A stretch of 64,000 bases of DNA from Sphingopyxis sp. QXT-31 (GCF_001984035.1 NZ_CP019449.1:930001-994000); one strand, 5' to 3'. Counted from the first letter of the stretch, positions 1 through 8,446 are shown. A program made the numbers and translations. The notes: a model not told the origin generated them from the sequence alone.

Positions 1-2
1 AT

Positions 3-1106
3 GAGAAACTCCAGGAAGCGCTGATCGTTGCCGAGCCGGGCGATACCGTCGAACTCGGCGCGGGCACCTGGACCCTCAGCGACGGCCTGTCGCTCGACGT
101 CGCAGGCGTGACGATCCGCGGCGCGGGCACCGACGAAAAGGGATCGATCCTCGATTTCGCGGGCCAGCAGGGCGCCGGCGAAGGCCTGCTCGTCACCAGC
201 GACGACGTCTTCCTCACCAATTTCGCGGTGCTCAACACCAAGGGCGACGGCATTAAGTCGAAGGGCGCCGATCGTATCGTCTATTACAAGCTCCGCGTCG
301 AATGGACCGCCGGGCCGAAGGAGACCAACGGCGCCTATGGCATCTATCCGGTCGAGAGCAGCGACGTGCTGATCGACAGCGTTTATGTCCGCGGCGCGTC
401 GGACGCGGGCATCTATGTCGGCCAGTCGAAGAATATCGTCGTGCGCGATTCGATCGCGGTCGAAAATGTCGCGGGGCTCGAGATCGAGAACAGCTACGAC
501 GCCGACGTCCACGACAATATCGCGACCAAGAACACCGGCGGCATCCTCGTCTTCGACCTGCCCAGCCTGCCGATGCAGGGCGGGCATAATGTCCGCGTGT
601 TCGATAATGCGGTCGCCAACAACAGCACGCCGAACTTTGCGCCCAAGGGCAATATCGTCGCGAGCGTGCCGACCGGCACCGGGGTGCTGATCATGGCGAA
701 CCGCAACGTCGAGGTGTTCGACAATGCCTTCGACCAGAATGGCACCGCCAATGTGATGATCGTCGGCTATCGCTACGAGCATAAGGACCCCAAATACCAG
801 CCGCTGCCGCGCCAGATCGTCGTGCGCGACAATGCGCATGGCAAGGCGGGCTATGCCCCCGCGTTCGACGGCGGCGCGCAGATCGCTGCCGCGTTCGGCG
901 GGGCGATCCCGCCGGTCTTGTGGGACGGCGCGGGCGAAAATGTCGTCGTGCTCGACAAGGTCGGCGTGCTGTCGCTGAACCTGCCCGACGTCGCAACTCC
1001 GCGCAGCGAGGCGAAGCCGTCGCCCGCCGACCTGTCGAAGGGCACCCCGCCCGCGGCGCTGCCGGGGATCAAGCTGCCCGCAAGCATGGAGGCGAAGGTC
1101 AAGTGA
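3..1106 (+). CDS. Parallel beta-helix repeat protein, 5' partial
   Basis: The reading frame is open to the left edge, so the N-terminus and any signal peptide lie outside the window. About 367 residues are visible. Repeated short turns of the type N-x-x-V-x-D-N-x-A (for example NVRVFDNAV and NVEVFDNAF) and D-V-x-I-D-S-V are characteristic of a right-handed parallel beta-helix of the NosD/pectate-lyase type. The stop overlaps the GTG of the following diheme cytochrome gene, so the two are translationally coupled. This pairing of a beta-helix protein with an SO2930-type diheme cytochrome recurs in marine and sphingomonad genomes and both partners are exported; the joint function is not known. 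No catalytic residues are assigned. Sure of the fold, not of the role. Confidence 0.85.
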   Translation, partial: EKLQEALIVAEPGDTVELGAGTWTLSDGLSLDVAGVTIRGAGTDEKGSILDFAGQQGAGEGLLVTSDDVFLTNFAVLNTKGDGIKSKGADRIVYYKLRVEWTAGPKETNGAYGIYPVESSDVLIDSVYVRGASDAGIYVGQSKNIVVRDSIAVENVAGLEIENSYDADVHDNIATKNTGGILVFDLPSLPMQGGHNVRVFDNAVANNSTPNFAPKGNIVASVPTGTGVLIMANRNVEVFDNAFDQNGTANVMIVGYRYEHKDPKYQPLPRQIVVRDNAHGKAGYAPAFDGGAQIAAAFGGAIPPVLWDGAGENVVVLDKVGVLSLNLPDVATPRSEAKPSPADLSKGTPPAALPGIKLPASMEAKVK

Positions 1107-2131
1107 AACGCGTTTTCGCCGCGCTGGCCGCGGCGCTGCTTTGCGCGAGCGGGGCCTCCGCAACGCGTGTGTCATCGCCGATGCAGTCGGTTATCGACGG
1201 GGAGTCGCTGCCGGCCAAGCTGTCGGAATTTCACCTGTTCGAGACGGGGACGAGCACACCGGTGGAAGCGCTGGTGCCTTATGATCTTCGAACGCCGCTT
1301 TTCAGCGACTATACCGAAAAGCGGCGGTTCATCTGGATACCCGTCCCCAACAAGGTCGGCGTCGCAGCTGATGGCAGTCTTGCGTTTCCCGTCGGGACGG
1401 TCATCGTCAAAAGCTTCGGCTGGTCCGATGAGAACGAGGGGCGCCCGGTCGAGACCCGCCTGCTGATTCATCGCAAGAGCGGCTGGGTTGCCCTTCCTTA
1501 TATTTGGGACGCCGACGGCGAGGATGCGACGCTGGCGCTCGGCGGGCGGCGCGTTCCGGTGAGTTTCAAGAGCCCCGACGGCGAAGCGCACGAGATCCGC
1601 TATGCGGTGCCGAACAAGAACCAGTGCAAGGAATGCCACAGCCTCAACGGAGAAATCGTGCCTATCGGGCCGAAGGTCCGCAATTTTGTGCTCGACCCGG
1701 CGGCTGATGAGGGTCATTGGCGCGTATATTTCGAGGACCCGGCGGCGCTCAAGCCGACAATGCCGCGATGGGACGACCCCAAATCGGGCAGCGTCGCCGA
1801 CCGCGCGCGCGCCTATCTCGACGTCAATTGCGCGCATTGCCACAACCCCGCGGGCAGCGCGTCGAACAGCGGGCTGTTCCTGCGCTGGACCGACGATCCC
1901 GCGGGCGTCAACTACGGCATCGGCAAGCGCCCGACCGCCGCGGGGCGCGGCAGCGGCGGCATGGATTTCGCGATCGCGCCCGGCGATCCCGACCACAGCT
2001 ATATGATCTACCGCCTCGAAAGCACCGACCCCGGCATCGCGATGCCCGAGGTCGGGCGATCGACGGTCCACAAGGAAGGCGCGGCGCTGCTGCGGCAATG
2101 GATTGCCGAGATGCCCAAAGACGCGCATTAG
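1103..2131 (+). CDS. SO2930-family diheme c-type cytochrome, exported
   Basis: The GTG start overlaps the previous stop (GTGA) and places a signal peptide at the N-terminus (basic VKR, then an alanine-rich hydrophobic run ending near ASGASA). The 342-residue protein has two heme c sites, CKECH and CAHCH, in its middle and C-terminal parts, and ends with a conserved I-A-M-P-E-V-G segment near the C-terminus whose Met could ligate heme. It is periplasmic or membrane-associated. It belongs with the preceding beta-helix protein as a two-gene unit. Redox function is certain from the heme motifs; the electron donor, acceptor and substrate are unknown. A longer upstream reading frame exists but lacks a signal peptide and overlaps the previous gene by nearly 200 bases. 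Confidence 0.88.
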   Translation: MKRVFAALAAALLCASGASATRVSSPMQSVIDGESLPAKLSEFHLFETGTSTPVEALVPYDLRTPLFSDYTEKRRFIWIPVPNKVGVAADGSLAFPVGTVIVKSFGWSDENEGRPVETRLLIHRKSGWVALPYIWDADGEDATLALGGRRVPVSFKSPDGEAHEIRYAVPNKNQCKECHSLNGEIVPIGPKVRNFVLDPAADEGHWRVYFEDPAALKPTMPRWDDPKSGSVADRARAYLDVNCAHCHNPAGSASNSGLFLRWTDDPAGVNYGIGKRPTAAGRGSGGMDFAIAPGDPDHSYMIYRLESTDPGIAMPEVGRSTVHKEGAALLRQWIAEMPKDAH

Positions 2132-2138
2132 GGCGCGC

Positions 2139-2771
2139 ATGACCCGCCTCGTCCTCCACGATTATTTCCGCTCTTCGGCCAGCTTTCGCGTGCGTATCGC
2201 GCTGAACCTCAAGGGGCTCGATTACGAGCGCGTCGAGATCAGCCTGATCGCGGGCGAGCAGCGCAGCGACGCCTATCTCGAGCTCAACGCGCAGGGCTTC
2301 GTGCCCTTGCTCGTCGCCGATGGCGAGACGATCATCCAGAGCCTGGCGATCATCGACTGGCTCGACCGCGCCTATCCCGAACCGCGGCTGATCCCCGACG
2401 AGCCGATGCCGCGCGCGGTCGCGCTGGCGCAGTCGCAGGTGATCGCGAGCGACATCCACCCGCTCAACAACCTCCGCGTCCTCAAATATCTGACCAGGGA
2501 TCTCGGTCTCAACGAGCAGACCAAAGAGCGCTGGATTGCGACCTGGATCGCACAGGGTTTCGACGCGCTCGAAGCGATGGCAGGCGAGGGCGCTTATCTG
2601 GGCGGCGCGGCGCCGGGGATCGCCGACTGCTGCCTGGTGCCGCAGATGTACAATGCGCGGCGCTTCGAAGTGTCGCTCGAAGCCTATCCGCGGCTCGTGG
2701 AAATCGATGCTGCGTGCATGGAGCTTGAGGCGTTCCAGAAGGCGCATCCGGACGCGGTCAAGCCCGCGTGA
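2139..2771 (+). CDS. maiA: Maleylacetoacetate isomerase (zeta-class GST)
   Basis: A 210-residue glutathione S-transferase fold protein. The N-terminal thioredoxin-like domain carries SSASFRVRIALN, the zeta-class signature with the catalytic SSxSxRVR motif at about residues 11-18, and QSLAIIDWL, matching the glutathione-binding QSxAI element. The C-terminal helical domain contains a D-x-x-L-x-P-x-x-N-like stretch (SDIHPLNNLRVL) usual for this family. It isomerises maleylacetoacetate to fumarylacetoacetate in tyrosine/homogentisate catabolism, in the cytoplasm. No hmgA or fahA lies next to it here. Its TGA overlaps the GTG of the following TonB-dependent receptor, which is an unusual coupling. 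A related aromatic-degradation isomerase (maleylpyruvate) is the main alternative. Confidence 0.88.
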   Translation: MTRLVLHDYFRSSASFRVRIALNLKGLDYERVEISLIAGEQRSDAYLELNAQGFVPLLVADGETIIQSLAIIDWLDRAYPEPRLIPDEPMPRAVALAQSQVIASDIHPLNNLRVLKYLTRDLGLNEQTKERWIATWIAQGFDALEAMAGEGAYLGGAAPGIADCCLVPQMYNARRFEVSLEAYPRLVEIDAACMELEAFQKAHPDAVKPA

Positions 2772-4834
2772 TCCGGCTGCTGACGGGGGCTGCGCTGCTG
2801 GCGATGCCGGCGGCTGCGATGGCGCAGGACGTACAGGCCGATCCGCTCGCGGCCGAAGACGACGGCGGCTGTTGCAGCTTCACTTTCCCGCGCCCGTCGA
2901 CCGAGGAGATCGTCGTGCGCGGCAGCGGCGTTCTCCGCCCCGCGGACAGCGACACGGTCCAGACTTCCAGCCTGATCGCCTATCCCGAGCAGGGGCTCGG
3001 CGCGCGGATCGAGAACCGCCTGCGCGACGAAGCGGGCATCGTCCAGTTCCGTCGCTCCGACGGGCGCTCGGCGCACCCGACGAGCCAGGGCGTGACGCTG
3101 CGGGGGCTCGGCGGCAACGCCTCGGCGCGCGCGCTGGTGACGCTCGACGGCGTGCCGCAGGCCGACCCCTTCGGCGGCTGGGTCGCGTGGAGCGCCTATG
3201 ACGCGATCAACCTCGGCGGCATTCTCGTCACGCGCGGCGGCGGCAGCGGCACCGACGGACCCGGCGCGCTCGCGGGCACGATCGGGCTCCATTCGAGCAT
3301 GACCGACGGCGTCGAGGCGAGCGCCGCTTATGGCAGCCGCGACGGCTTGGATTTCTCTGCGTCGGCTGGCGGCGAGTTGGGGCGCGGACAAGTCGCCATC
3401 GACGGCCGCTACAGCCGCGGCGACGGTTTCATTCCGGTGGCGGAAGCCCAGCGCGGCCTCGTCGACCGCCCCGCGCCTTACGAACAGGGCGGGCTCGGCG
3501 TGCGGCTGCGCTTCGACGCGGGCGCCGACAGCCGCGTCGAGGCAAGCCTGCGGGGCTTCGCCGACCGCCGCGACCGCGGCACCGACTTCACCGCCAGCAA
3601 GACCGACGGCATCGACGCCAGCCTGCGCTTCGTCCACGATCCGGTCGGCGCGACGCAGTGGCTCGCGCTCGCCTATGTTCAGGTGCGCGATTTCGAGAGC
3701 GGTTTCGCGAGCGTCGCGGCGGGACGGAACAGCGTCGCGCCCGCGCTCTTCCAGCGCGTCCCGGCCACCGGGCTCGGCGCGCGCTTCGAGCTGCGTCCCG
3801 CGATCGGCGGAACCAACCCGCTGCGCGTCGGCGCGGACTGGCGCCGTACGACGGGCCGGACCGAGGAGGATTTTTTCTTCAGCGGTACCATCCCCGGCCG
3901 CCACCGCATCGCGGGGGGCAGCAGCGACACCGTCGGCGCCTTCGCGGAATGGACCGCGGGCGACGCCGACAACGGCCTGCTCTGGACGCTGAGCGGGCGC
4001 ATCGACCATTGGTGGCTGGGCGCCGGCTATCGCCTCGAACGCAATATCGGCGGCACGACGATCACCGACCTGAACTTCAACGCACGCCAGGGCTGGGAAG
4101 GCAGTGGGCGCGCCGGCCTGCGCTGGACCTCGGACGCGCTGTCGCTTCGCGCCGCGGCCTATCGCGGCTGGCGCCTCCCGACGCTCAACGAACTCTACCG
4201 CCCCTTCCGCGTCGGCGCCGAGGTGACCATGGCGAACGAGATGCTCGAACCCGAACGCCTGTGGGGCGGCGAGGTCGGGATCGACTGGACCCAGGGCGGC
4301 ACCAAGCTGTCGGCGACGCTGTTCGCCAACCATCTGTCGAACGCCATCGCCAATGTGACGCTCGCGCCCAACCTCAACCAGCGGCAGAATCTCGATGCGA
4401 TCGACAGCAAGGGCATCGAATTTGCCGCCGAACAGCGGATCGGCCCCGCGACGCTCCGCGCGACTTATGCCTTCACCGACGCCGAGGTCGACGCGAAGGG
4501 CGCCGCCGCGGCGCTCGACGGCCGGAAGCCCGCGCAGATCGCGAAGCACGGCGGCAGCTTGAGTTTGCGCGGTAACGGCAGCGGACCGCTCGATGGCTTT
4601 GCGACACTGCGCTACATCGGCAAGCAGAATGAGGACGACCTCGGCCTGCTCGTGCTGGACGACGCACTGACGCTCGACGCCGGGCTGTCTTGGCGCATCT
4701 CGGATGCGATCAGGATCGAGGCGCGCGGCGAAAATCTGTTCGACGAGCTGGTCCCGGCGGCGATTTCCTCGGCAGGCATCGTCGAACGCGCGACGCCCCG
4801 TACTTTGTGGGTGGGCTTGCGGGCGACTTTCTAG
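2768..4834 (+). CDS. TonB-dependent outer membrane receptor
   Basis: A 688-residue protein starting at a GTG that overlaps the maiA stop by four bases. Residues 1-20 form a signal peptide (IRLLTGAALLAMPAAAMAQ). A TonB-box-like EEIVVRGSG follows near residue 45, then a plug domain with GVTLRGLGGNASARALVTLDGVP and a C-terminal beta-barrel ending in LWVGLRATF, with the terminal Phe expected for BAM-dependent insertion. It sits in the outer membrane and imports an unidentified ligand with TonB energy. No Fur-like box is seen immediately upstream because the gene abuts maiA. An adjacent Cys pair (GGCCSF, about residue 37) between the signal peptide and plug is odd and could bind metal or form a disulfide. 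Substrate unknown. Confidence 0.9.
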   Translation: MIRLLTGAALLAMPAAAMAQDVQADPLAAEDDGGCCSFTFPRPSTEEIVVRGSGVLRPADSDTVQTSSLIAYPEQGLGARIENRLRDEAGIVQFRRSDGRSAHPTSQGVTLRGLGGNASARALVTLDGVPQADPFGGWVAWSAYDAINLGGILVTRGGGSGTDGPGALAGTIGLHSSMTDGVEASAAYGSRDGLDFSASAGGELGRGQVAIDGRYSRGDGFIPVAEAQRGLVDRPAPYEQGGLGVRLRFDAGADSRVEASLRGFADRRDRGTDFTASKTDGIDASLRFVHDPVGATQWLALAYVQVRDFESGFASVAAGRNSVAPALFQRVPATGLGARFELRPAIGGTNPLRVGADWRRTTGRTEEDFFFSGTIPGRHRIAGGSSDTVGAFAEWTAGDADNGLLWTLSGRIDHWWLGAGYRLERNIGGTTITDLNFNARQGWEGSGRAGLRWTSDALSLRAAAYRGWRLPTLNELYRPFRVGAEVTMANEMLEPERLWGGEVGIDWTQGGTKLSATLFANHLSNAIANVTLAPNLNQRQNLDAIDSKGIEFAAEQRIGPATLRATYAFTDAEVDAKGAAAALDGRKPAQIAKHGGSLSLRGNGSGPLDGFATLRYIGKQNEDDLGLLVLDDALTLDAGLSWRISDAIRIEARGENLFDELVPAAISSAGIVERATPRTLWVGLRATF

Positions 4835-5142
4835 GGTCAGGGAACGGCGGGTATGGCGCGTTAGCGGACATAAAGATCCTCCCCGCTTGCGGGGAGGGGG
4901 ACCGCCCGCGAAGCGGGTGGTGGAGGGGGGCCTCGGCCTGAGGCGCCGCTCAAGGACGCCAACCCCCTCCGTCAGCGCTTCGCGCCGCCACCTCCCCACA
5001 AGTGGGGAGGATCGTCTTGTTCCCGCGCCAAAGCCGCCTCGTCTTCATATCGGCACAGAAATCCTATCGGCATCGGCATTGCGCCGCGATACCGCGCTGT
5101 CTAGGTTCGCCGCGCCGGGGCTGCGCGTGGGGAATGGAATTG
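4835..5142. other. 308-base intergenic region with repeat
   Basis: Between the TonB receptor stop and the MarR-type regulator. About 140 bases of it are the dispersed repeat described at 4875-5013. The remaining 130 bases directly before the regulator hold no credible coding sequence; the open frame extending upstream of the regulator has no homology-like features and no ribosome site. No clear promoter could be picked. Confidence 0.7.
4875..5013. repeat. Dispersed inverted repeat, family 2, copy 1
   Basis: An imperfect palindromic element of about 139 bases beginning GATCCTCCCC and ending GGGGAGGATC. Inside it are the nested arms CCGCCCGCGAAGCGGGTGG and GGTGGAGGGG opposed to CCCCTCC and CCACCTCCCC. 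A second copy with the same outer ends and inner arms lies at 15080-15217. The element is intergenic and noncoding; it resembles REP/MITE-like sequences common between genes in sphingomonads. Confidence 0.8.
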
Positions 5143-5589
5143 ATGGCCGCCAAGAAACTCAACCTCGACAACTTCCTGCCCTATCGGCTCTCGATCGCGT
5201 CGAACGCGCTGTCGGAGCGGATCGCGGCCGAATATCAGAACCGCTTCGGGCTCAAGATCCCCGAATGGCGGCTGATGGCGATCCTCGGCGAGGGCAAGCC
5301 CAAGACCCAGCGCGAGCTGGTCGAGGCGACGCGGATGGACAAGGTCACGGTCAATCGCGCCGCCAAGGCGCTCGCTGACCGCCAGCTCATCGCGCGCCAG
5401 GCGCATGAGGCCGACGGGCGCTCGCACCATCTCGAGCTCACCGCGACGGGCCGCGAACTCTACGATGCGATCGTCCCCGCCGCGCTCGCCAGCGAGGCGC
5501 GGCTGGAGACCAATATCACCGCTGCCGAGCGCGCGACGCTGCTCGCGATCCTCGCCAAGCTAACCGCCGCCGCCGAAGATTATGGCTGA
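5143..5589 (+). CDS. MarR-family transcriptional regulator
   Basis: A 148-residue winged-helix protein. The segment about residues 40-100 holds the HTH (WRLMAILGEGKPKTQRELVEATRMDKVTVNRAAKALADRQLI) followed by a wing with RQAHEADGRSHHLELTATGRELY, the typical MarR D-x-R-S/R wing. The start at 5143 is chosen because GGGGA at 5129-5133 is nine bases upstream; an ATG at 5134 is in frame but sits immediately next to that site. The stop overlaps the following PqqD-like gene by eight bases, so it may belong to the same transcript and could regulate the cassette downstream. Ligand unknown. Confidence 0.88.
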   Translation: MAAKKLNLDNFLPYRLSIASNALSERIAAEYQNRFGLKIPEWRLMAILGEGKPKTQRELVEATRMDKVTVNRAAKALADRQLIARQAHEADGRSHHLELTATGRELYDAIVPAALASEARLETNITAAERATLLAILAKLTAAAEDYG

Positions 5590-5863
5590 TCCGGCCTATC
5601 GCGCGGCGGAGGAGGGAGCGCTGCGCATCGAGCCGCTCGGCGAGCTCGCCGCGATCTTCGACCGCCGCTCGCAACAGACGCATCTCGTCACCCAGCCGAT
5701 GCCCGAAATCCTCGCTGCGCTCGCCGGGGGGCCGTGCGACGCCGAGGGGCTCGCGGCGCGGCTCGCCGACAGCTTCGATCTCGACGGCGCGGGCGATGCC
5801 GCCGCGATCCTGAGCGAGCGGCTCAAGGAACTCGCGGCAATGGGGCTGGTGGAGCCCGCGTGA
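5582..5863 (+). CDS. PqqD-like peptide chaperone of HprK-related cassette
   Basis: A 93-residue protein with a PqqD/RRE-like winged-helix pattern: an N-terminal beta hairpin (LRIEPLGELAAIFDRRSQQTHLV), a helix (MPEILAAL) and a C-terminal helix (LSERLKELAAMGLVEP). PqqD-type domains bind leader peptides of ribosomally made, modified peptides. It overlaps the MarR gene by eight bases and the next gene by four, forming a tight cassette with an HprK-related kinase and a nucleotidyltransferase. This three-gene arrangement is recognised as the HprK-related kinase A system, whose substrate is not established. No precursor peptide gene was found beside it. Confidence 0.75.
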   Translation: MADPAYRAAEEGALRIEPLGELAAIFDRRSQQTHLVTQPMPEILAALAGGPCDAEGLAARLADSFDLDGAGDAAAILSERLKELAAMGLVEPA

Positions 5864-6726
5864 GGCACAGCATCCGCATCGCAGTCGGCCCGGTGCAGTT
5901 CCGCATCGGCAGCGACTGGGGCCAGCCCATCGCTGCGCTCGAGCGCCTCTACGCGGGCTATCCGCAGGACGATGGCCGTCCCGCCGACGCCACCGTGCGG
6001 CTCTACGCCAACCGTCCCTGGCGTCGCTGGCTGCGCCCGTCGGTGCATATCGGCGGCGATTATATCGTCCCCGATGCGCTGCCGCTGCCACTCTCGATGG
6101 GACTGCTCGCCGCCGAGATGGGGATGAACCTGCAGGTCGCGCTCGGCTGGCGGCGGCATTTGCTGCTTCATGCCAGCGCGGTCGCGAGGGAAGGGCGCAG
6201 CATCATAATGTCGGGCGCCTCGGGGTCGGGCAAGTCGACGCTCGCCGCGCTGCTCGGTGAGGCCGGCTGGCGGCTGATGGGCGACGAATTCACGCTGATC
6301 GATCCCGCCAGTGGCGACGCACTCGCCTTCCCGCGCGCGATAAGCCTCAAGAATGAGGCGATCGCCGAGGTCGAAGCCCGCGTCGAGCCGGCACGCCTCG
6401 GGCCGCTACTCGCAGGCACGCCGAAGGGCGATATTCGCCATCTGATTCCGCGTGCCGATGCGGTCGCGGCAATGCACGAACCCGTCCGCCCCGCGTTTCT
6501 GCTCTTTCCGCAATTCGGCGGCGCGCCCGCGATCGAGCGGATCGGCGAGGGCGAGGCCTTCGTCCGGCTGACCGAGGCCTCGACCAACTATATCGCGCTG
6601 GGCGAGGCGGGCTTTGCTGCGCTGACCCGGCTGGTGCGCGAGACCCCCGCCTTCACCATCGCCTATCCCGACAGCGCGACGGGGATGGCGCTGGTCGAGC
6701 AGCTCTACGTCGAGGCGCCGCGATGA
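5860..6726 (+). CDS. HprK-related kinase A
   Basis: A 288-residue protein starting at a GTG that overlaps the previous stop (GTGA). It has a P-loop GASGSGKST at residues 119-127 and a downstream GDEFTLID at 141-148 that looks like a Walker B or phosphoacceptor-binding strand, the layout of HPr kinase/phosphorylase C-terminal domains. The N-terminal 100 residues lack the HprK N-domain. No HPr is nearby. It is cytoplasmic by sequence, with no signal peptide or membrane span. It is linked by four-base overlaps to the PqqD-like gene before and the nucleotidyltransferase after, so all three are likely made together. The phosphorylated substrate, peptide or small molecule, is unknown. Confidence 0.82.
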   Translation: MRHSIRIAVGPVQFRIGSDWGQPIAALERLYAGYPQDDGRPADATVRLYANRPWRRWLRPSVHIGGDYIVPDALPLPLSMGLLAAEMGMNLQVALGWRRHLLLHASAVAREGRSIIMSGASGSGKSTLAALLGEAGWRLMGDEFTLIDPASGDALAFPRAISLKNEAIAEVEARVEPARLGPLLAGTPKGDIRHLIPRADAVAAMHEPVRPAFLLFPQFGGAPAIERIGEGEAFVRLTEASTNYIALGEAGFAALTRLVRETPAFTIAYPDSATGMALVEQLYVEAPR

Positions 6727-7784
6727 GCGCGATCCACACCCTCGTCGACCTGCTCGCCGGCCGCCGCGACGCCGCCGACCTCGCTCCCCGCGACTGGGAC
6801 GGCGTGATCGCCGTCGCCCGTGCCGAGGCCTTGCTCGCGACGCTCGCGCACCGGATCGACGGCGCTGACGTTCCTGAATCCGTCGCGCACCTGCTAGCTG
6901 ACGCCCGCGCCGCCGCCGACGTCGCGACCGCGCAGGCCATGTGGGAAGCCGAAATGGCGCGCCGCGCGCTGGCCCGCGCGGGCGTCGATTTCGTGCTGCT
7001 CAAGGGCGCGGCTTATGCCGCGGCCGACCTGCCCTGCGCGCCGGGGCGCCAGATCGGCGACCTCGACATCCTTGTCGCGCGCGATGCCTTGCCGGCGGCC
7101 GAGGCAGCGCTGATCGGCGCGGGGTGGGAGTGGGTCAAGCAGGACGCCTATGACGACGCCTATTACCGCGACCATATGCACGAGCTGCCGCCACTGATCC
7201 ACAAATTGCGCGACCGGATGATTGATGTGCACCATACGATCATCCCGCCCACCGCGCGCCCAAACCCCGATGCCGCGAGCATGCTCGATCGCGCGATCCT
7301 GCTGCCCAACGGGTACAAGGTTCTCCACCCCCTCGACCGCATGATCCACTGCGCGGCGCACCTCTTCGCCGACGGCGACCTCGCCGGGGGGCTGCGCAAT
7401 CTGTGGGATTTCCACTGCCTGGCGCGCGATTTCCAGACGCGCGGCGATTGCGACAGCGACACGCCCGATGGCGCGCTCGGTTACGACGGGTGGCTCGGCG
7501 ACATGAGCTATCGCGCCAAGCTTTGGGGCCTCGGCGCCGCAGTACGCCGCGCCTCGCACCTCTCTGCAGCGCTGTTCGGCGCCGACGGCGACTATCGCCG
7601 CCTCAGCTTTAGCGACCGGCTGTTCCTTGCCCGCCTGCTCGCGCGCGACGACTGGGGACGCGAGACGCGGCCCTTCCTGCGCCTCGCCTTCTACATCCGC
7701 TCGCACTGGCTGCGCATGCCGCCACCGATGCTGGCGCGCCATTTGTGGACGAAATGGCGGAAGGGCCGGAGCGCCGCGCGCTAG
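6723..7784 (+). CDS. Nucleotidyltransferase-fold protein (NTP_transf_5 type)
   Basis: A 353-residue protein beginning at an ATG overlapping the kinase stop (ATGA). Residues 92-99 (LLKGAAYA) and 112-118 (GDLDILV) form the metal-binding GDxD nucleotidyltransferase core, with D113 and D115 as likely metal ligands. The rest is helical, as in the NTP_transf_5 family often found with HprK-related kinases and capsule or peptide-modification loci. It is the third gene of the cassette and its stop overlaps, tail to tail by four bases, that of the opposing phosphatase gene. Its nucleotide donor and acceptor cannot be read from the sequence. Confidence 0.8.
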   Translation: MSAIHTLVDLLAGRRDAADLAPRDWDGVIAVARAEALLATLAHRIDGADVPESVAHLLADARAAADVATAQAMWEAEMARRALARAGVDFVLLKGAAYAAADLPCAPGRQIGDLDILVARDALPAAEAALIGAGWEWVKQDAYDDAYYRDHMHELPPLIHKLRDRMIDVHHTIIPPTARPNPDAASMLDRAILLPNGYKVLHPLDRMIHCAAHLFADGDLAGGLRNLWDFHCLARDFQTRGDCDSDTPDGALGYDGWLGDMSYRAKLWGLGAAVRRASHLSAALFGADGDYRRLSFSDRLFLARLLARDDWGRETRPFLRLAFYIRSHWLRMPPPMLARHLWTKWRKGRSAAR

Positions 7785-8446
7785 AGGCTTTCGAGCAGCG
7801 GGACCAGTTCGTCGTAATGGCCGATCACATGGTCGGCCTCGAACGCTTCGGCCGGCCGGGCGAGGAAGCCGAAGCCGACGAGGATGCTCGTCACCCCCGC
7901 GCGCTTTGCCGCGGTCACGTCGTAGATGCTGTCGCCGACGAACGCCGCCCGCCCACCGCCGCAGCGCGCGATCATCTCGTGGATCGGGGCGGGGGAGGGC
8001 TTCGCATTGTCGCGCCCCAGCGTGTCGCCGCCGATGATCGTCGCGAAGCGTTCGGCAAGGCCGATATCGCCGAGCAGCAGGCGGGCCAGCCGTTCGGTCT
8101 TGTTGGTCACCACTGCGGCCTTGACCCCCAGCGCATCGAGCTGGCCCAGCGCGTCGGTCAGGCCGGGAAAGGGCCGGCTGTGCACCGCGATATGCGCTTC
8201 GTAATAGGTCAGGAATGCCTCGAACAGCCGCTCGAAGTCGCCCTCGGGCACGCCCCCGGTCGCGACCAGCCCCTGTTCGAGCATATGCCGCCCGCCGAGC
8301 CCGATCATCGGCCGCACCTGAGCGACCGGTAGCGGCGCGCGGCCGACGAGGCTCAGCGCATGATTGACCCCCGCGGTCAGGTCGTCCGCGGTGTCGAGCA
8401 AAGTGCCGTCGAGATCGAAGCCGATGATGGCGAAGGGGAAGGGCAT
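7781..8446 (-). CDS. gph: HAD-IA phosphatase, probable phosphoglycolate phosphatase
   Basis: A 221-residue HAD hydrolase with the nucleophile motif FDLDGTLLD (D11 and D13), motif II VVTNK, a Lys in KPSPAPIHEM and motif IV VGDSIYD. The cap is the alpha-helical subclass I type. Length and the NKT/KPxP pattern match phosphoglycolate phosphatase, which removes 2-phosphoglycolate from DNA-repair and oxygenase side reactions. The start is set at the ATG giving MPFPFAIIGFD, because the upstream in-frame extension is entirely repeat sequence. It is divergent from glmU, with a family 1 repeat in the gap. Another small-molecule phosphatase of the same subclass remains possible. Confidence 0.82.
   Translation of the reverse strand: MPFPFAIIGFDLDGTLLDTADDLTAGVNHALSLVGRAPLPVAQVRPMIGLGGRHMLEQGLVATGGVPEGDFERLFEAFLTYYEAHIAVHSRPFPGLTDALGQLDALGVKAAVVTNKTERLARLLLGDIGLAERFATIIGGDTLGRDNAKPSPAPIHEMIARCGGGRAAFVGDSIYDVTAAKRAGVTSILVGFGFLARPAEAFEADHVIGHYDELVPLLESL

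Noticed and set aside
2684..4999. 771-codon minus-strand frame opposite the TonB receptor
   Set aside because: Antisense shadow with Arg/Ala-rich low-complexity translation and no ribosome site.
5002..5142. 44- to 47-residue N-terminal extension of the MarR gene
   Set aside because: The extension is not homologous to the family, has no ribosome site, and the GGGGA nine bases before 5143 fixes the start.
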